From CAYYYJ01 sp964476045 (GTDB lineage Archaea > Aenigmatarchaeota > Aenigmatarchaeia > QMZP01 > JACQNV01), in assembly GCA_964476045.1 (NCBI GenBank), contig CAYYYJ010000018.1:1-22462 (forward strand): DNA of 22,462 bases, given 5' to 3'. Positions 19,804-22,462 of this stretch are shown in pieces. The position numbers and the translations under genes were made by a program. Under the pieces are notes generated by a model. That model saw only the letters and a program-made list of their open reading frames with translations, did not search any database and was not told where the DNA came from. How positions within the stretch are numbered: the stretch's first letter is position 1; each line of letters begins with the position of its first letter.

Positions 19804-21612
19804 TTAAGATATTGCATTCTTTTCTTTTGAAAGCGACTCGACTATCCTTGCATAGGCTGGTCGCGTGACTGAGATCCCTATCCAGACTCCTATTATCGAT
19901 GTTATTGCAAAGCCTTTCACGAATTCTGCGACCAGGAATATCAAAGGGAGCATAGCCGCGACCATAGTGCCGGCTGCACCGAAGATTATGAAGAATGCTA
20001 TCTTTATTTTTTCTTTCATCCCATAGATTCTTTTCGATTGGGAACCGAGCGTCTCATCCAAGATTATTATCTGATGGTCTATCCCAGTTCCTATCGCCAC
20101 AACTATGCCAGCTATTGCAGGCAAATCTATTGTCCATGAGAGGCCTGCGCCTAACAGAGGTATTGTTAATGCGCCTGAAACAGAGAAAATGTCTATCTCT
20201 TGTTTTTTCCATGCTGCAGCAAGTATCAACAACAGGTTTATCACGAGTATCCCTATCCATATTCTCGAATCGTTTATTGCTGCAACTCCCAGGACTATCA
20301 AAACCTCTGCAAGAGATACGAAGACCATTGACAACGCAACTTTCGGTTTTCTGTATCTTGCAAAAACTACAAGGAAGACAGCAAAACCAGCAAGAAGGCC
20401 AACATAAAGCGAGGATCGTATAAATCCAGAACCGAGGGTCGGGGATATCACATCGATTGAAGCTATGTCAAGGCCTGTTGGTATTGACCCTGATCTCAGG
20501 ATTGTTTGCAATTGTAATTTCTCATCGATTGCTTCTTTTCTTGTTGGCCTGCTTCCGCTGATCTGAGGGTCTGTGTGCGCCTTCCCGCCCAGCTCAGATC
20601 CTATTCTCAAGGTTGTGACAAGTTTGTCATCGAGATATATGTAGATATCAGAATCCTGGAGGTAACTTTCTCCAGAAGCATCTGGGACAGAGGGTATACC
20701 AGATGTCACTTTCGCGAATTTATCGGCTCCTTGAGAGGAAACGAGAACTCCGAAATAGAATCTCCAGACATTCGGGCCTGCTTGGGTGATACCGGATCGC
20801 TGCGGATCAGAGTGGATTAATTCTATATCTTTTCCTTCGTATACATTGGCTAACAGGAAGGCTGCACTGCTTGACCTATTGAGATATTGGAATTTTATAT
20901 TCTCCAGATCGAAGATGTCCCCTGGGTTCAATTGTTTTCCTTCTATCTCTAGTGTTTGGCCAGATTGTTTTACAGGATACTTCTGGCCTAATAACTGTAG
21001 AGAAGACTCATTTGCTGTGAAATAGATGGGCTTTGTCACTTTGGCTTCAAACTTGCCTGTGCTTGCAAGAAGGTTTGTGACTATATCAGAACCAACACCA
21101 CTTGCCTCTATTTGGATGTAGTTATTTTTTTCCAGGTCGCTGATTGTTTTGAATTTGATTTCTTTCAGGCCGTAGAGGTTAGCTCTGGTTTGCAGGGTTT
21201 GTTTTATGTTTTCTACTACATCAACAGTAACATTTGTTTTTGGCTTTAAGATGACTCTGGTCCCTCCTCTCAGATCGAGGCCTAGATCTAGGTTGAAATT
21301 CTGGACATCAAGAACATCTAAACCAAGTGTATCGTTGATTTTTAACAGCTGCTCCTCTCCATTGGATATGAATGTGGCATCTCCTTTCAAGTTCGATGTC
21401 GTTGCAAACCAGTCGTTCACGTTCTTAATAGGTATCCCATTTACTTCGGTTATAACAGCTCCCTGACTGATTACATTTTTTGCAGGGGAACTCTCTGAGA
21501 CGAAAGCGACTTCGACTCCGCTTTTTGGCCCTGACTTCAGACCGATAGCTGTCACGCTACCCAAAACCATTAAAACCAATATCCAGACTTTCCAATGGCT
21601 TAAAAATTCCAT
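19804..21612 (-). CDS. secD: Protein-export membrane protein SecD
   Basis: A 602-residue SecD that works with SecF to drive late steps of export through the Sec channel using the proton gradient. The first membrane segment is at about 8-24. Residues about 33-92 look like a PDZ-type domain (GVEVAFVSESSPA, then GAVITEVNGIPI). The SecD signature LGLDLRGGTRV is at 110-120, followed by a long extracytoplasmic region and five membrane segments from about 402. The proton-path segment reads GIVVAIGTGIDHQIIILDE with the conserved Asp. It starts one nt after the secF stop, and the broken DUF84 gene follows. Confidence 0.95.
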   Translation of the reverse strand: MEFLSHWKVWILVLMVLGSVTAIGLKSGPKSGVEVAFVSESSPAKNVISQGAVITEVNGIPIKNVNDWFATTSNLKGDATFISNGEEQLLKINDTLGLDVLDVQNFNLDLGLDLRGGTRVILKPKTNVTVDVVENIKQTLQTRANLYGLKEIKFKTISDLEKNNYIQIEASGVGSDIVTNLLASTGKFEAKVTKPIYFTANESSLQLLGQKYPVKQSGQTLEIEGKQLNPGDIFDLENIKFQYLNRSSSAAFLLANVYEGKDIELIHSDPQRSGITQAGPNVWRFYFGVLVSSQGADKFAKVTSGIPSVPDASGESYLQDSDIYIYLDDKLVTTLRIGSELGGKAHTDPQISGSRPTRKEAIDEKLQLQTILRSGSIPTGLDIASIDVISPTLGSGFIRSSLYVGLLAGFAVFLVVFARYRKPKVALSMVFVSLAEVLIVLGVAAINDSRIWIGILVINLLLILAAAWKKQEIDIFSVSGALTIPLLGAGLSWTIDLPAIAGIVVAIGTGIDHQIIILDETLGSQSKRIYGMKEKIKIAFFIIFGAAGTMVAAMLPLIFLVAEFVKGFAITSIIGVWIGISVTRPAYARIVESLSKEKNAIS

Positions 21613-21613
21613 A

Positions 21614-22462
21614 TTACAAACCTTTTTTCTCTGCGTATCTCCTGATTATTGCAACGTTTTGGATCCATGTGTTTACCAAATCGAAGACTATACCAATTAT
21701 TAAGACAGATGCTATTTCAGACAGTATAGGCGAGAGGTTGGAGATGAAAAGCACTGAGAGCACGGCGAGAGTAGTTAGGTTCATTGTCATCCCTGTCTTG
21801 AATGCGCCTTTTATTCTCTCAGATATCGAAAGTTCACTCCCTGATTTCAGGACTCTGGAAGTCAAGAGCAAATCTGTATCAACTGAATAGCCTATTAGCA
21901 TCAGCAGTGCGGCGAAAGTTGAGAGTGTCAAATTTATCCCTAAAAGGCTCATTGCTGCCATGGTTTCTAGGATGTCTGATATTGCGGCTAGAAGGACTGC
22001 TGTTGAAGGCGCAAATGTCCTGAACATCAAGAAAACTACTATAGCCATCAAGATAAAAGAGACTATCAGGCCGACCTGGACTTGCTGGAAGAATGAGGCT
22101 CCTAGAGCAGCGCCTACATTTCTTATAGAATGTTTTTCTGTCTGAATGCCTAAAGATTGGAGTTCTTGGAGGATCTCATTTGTGTCTGCATCTGCTGGAG
22201 CCTCTACAGATAGCTCATAACCAGAAACGCCGCGGATTTCTCTTACAGAAATATCCTGGAACTTTGATGAAAGGCCAATCTGCAGTTTGGTTGTATCTGT
22301 TTGCTGCTGTAGGTTCAAGATTATTGAAGTTCCTCCCTTAAGCTCCAGGCCTCTCTTCAAGAAATCGCCTGTTGTTAGGTAGTTATTTGCAAGGATGCCT
22401 ATCGAGACCAGGAGTATAGCTACAGAAATTAAGACAAATGCTTTGTAGTTGTAAAAGCTTTT
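21614..22462 (-). CDS. secF: Protein-export membrane protein SecF, 5' end cut by the window
   Basis: The frame is open to the right edge, giving 282 residues; only a few N-terminal residues should be missing. It begins KSFYNYKAFVLISVAILL (first membrane segment), then GDFLKRGLELKGGTS, the SecF/SecD glycine motif. An extracytoplasmic part follows (about residues 50-125), then five hydrophobic segments including LMLIGYSVDTDLLLTSR, the SecF transmembrane-4 motif. An in-frame TTG at 22360 is not the real start because the frame and the first membrane segment continue upstream. SecF precedes secD by one nt, so the two are translated from one message. Confidence 0.95.
   Translation of the reverse strand, partial: KSFYNYKAFVLISVAILLVSIGILANNYLTTGDFLKRGLELKGGTSIILNLQQQTDTTKLQIGLSSKFQDISVREIRGVSGYELSVEAPADADTNEILQELQSLGIQTEKHSIRNVGAALGASFFQQVQVGLIVSFILMAIVVFLMFRTFAPSTAVLLAAISDILETMAAMSLLGINLTLSTFAALLMLIGYSVDTDLLLTSRVLKSGSELSISERIKGAFKTGMTMNLTTLAVLSVLFISNLSPILSEIASVLIIGIVFDLVNTWIQNVAIIRRYAEKKGL

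Noticed and set aside
22358..22360. TTG as the secF start
   Set aside because: The frame continues to the window edge and encodes the first membrane segment of SecF, so the true start lies outside.

Overview
The window is archaeal. The evidence is ribosomal protein L10e, RNA polymerase subunit L, transcription factor S, the diphthamide enzyme Dph2, a mevalonate-pathway HMG-CoA reductase and diphosphomevalonate decarboxylase, a Ser/His/Asp-type signal peptidase, SecD/SecF, a thymidylate synthase carrying an MtrA-like N-terminal domain, and the archaeal families DUF99 and DUF1512. Base composition is moderately AT-rich. Most genes that open a transcription unit have a TATA-like box about 25-33 nt before the start codon, as in leaderless archaeal transcripts, whereas several operon-internal genes have Shine-Dalgarno-like sequences. 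Packing is very tight. A small-genome (DPANN-like) archaeon or a compact euryarchaeon is plausible, but I cannot fix the lineage from this sequence.

Layout. Positions 1-1542 (minus): a HEPN protein, a winged-helix/nucleotidyltransferase protein and a HAD phosphatase that runs off the left edge, arranged as an overlapping operon resembling HEPN/MNT toxin-antitoxin modules. Positions 1762-3266 (minus): mvaD followed by a Nudix hydrolase. Positions 3332-4472 (plus): a small four-cysteine protein and an LsrF/DhnA-type class I aldolase. Positions 4514-6112 (plus): a VapBC pair followed two nucleotides later by a zinc alcohol dehydrogenase. Positions 6109-8424 (minus): a PEP synthase-like protein that lacks the catalytic His and Cys of its family. 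Positions 8517-9203 (plus): an unknown protein. Positions 9200-12408 (minus): an information-processing operon, rpoL - unknown - DUF99 - signal peptidase - tfs - dcd - rpl10e. Positions 12514-14760 (plus): hmgA and dph2. Positions 14817-15468 (plus): a second VapBC pair. Positions 15469-16983 (minus): thyA. Positions 17182-18390 (minus): a DUF1512 membrane-anchored protein. Positions 18474-19332 (plus): a membrane-anchored exported protein and a small unknown. Positions 19339-22462 (minus): secF (cut at the right edge), secD, and a broken DUF84 (YjjX-type) NTPase gene.

Themes. HMG-CoA reductase and MvaD belong to the mevalonate route to isoprenoid lipids; the Nudix protein beside mvaD sits where an isomerase might be expected but does not have the type I isomerase cysteine. 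dCTP deaminase and ThyA both serve dTMP synthesis. SecD/F and the signal peptidase serve protein export. The most unusual observations are the catalytically altered PEP synthase-like protein, the broken DUF84 gene with both an internal deletion and a one-base frameshift, the HEPN/NT/HAD operon, similar inverted-repeat operators at the two VapBC promoters, and convergent genes that end on a shared TTAA. No rRNA, tRNA, CRISPR array or insertion sequence was recognised. No gene-free stretch exceeds 300 bases; the longest (1543-1761 and 16984-17181) hold promoters and otherwise nothing I can name.
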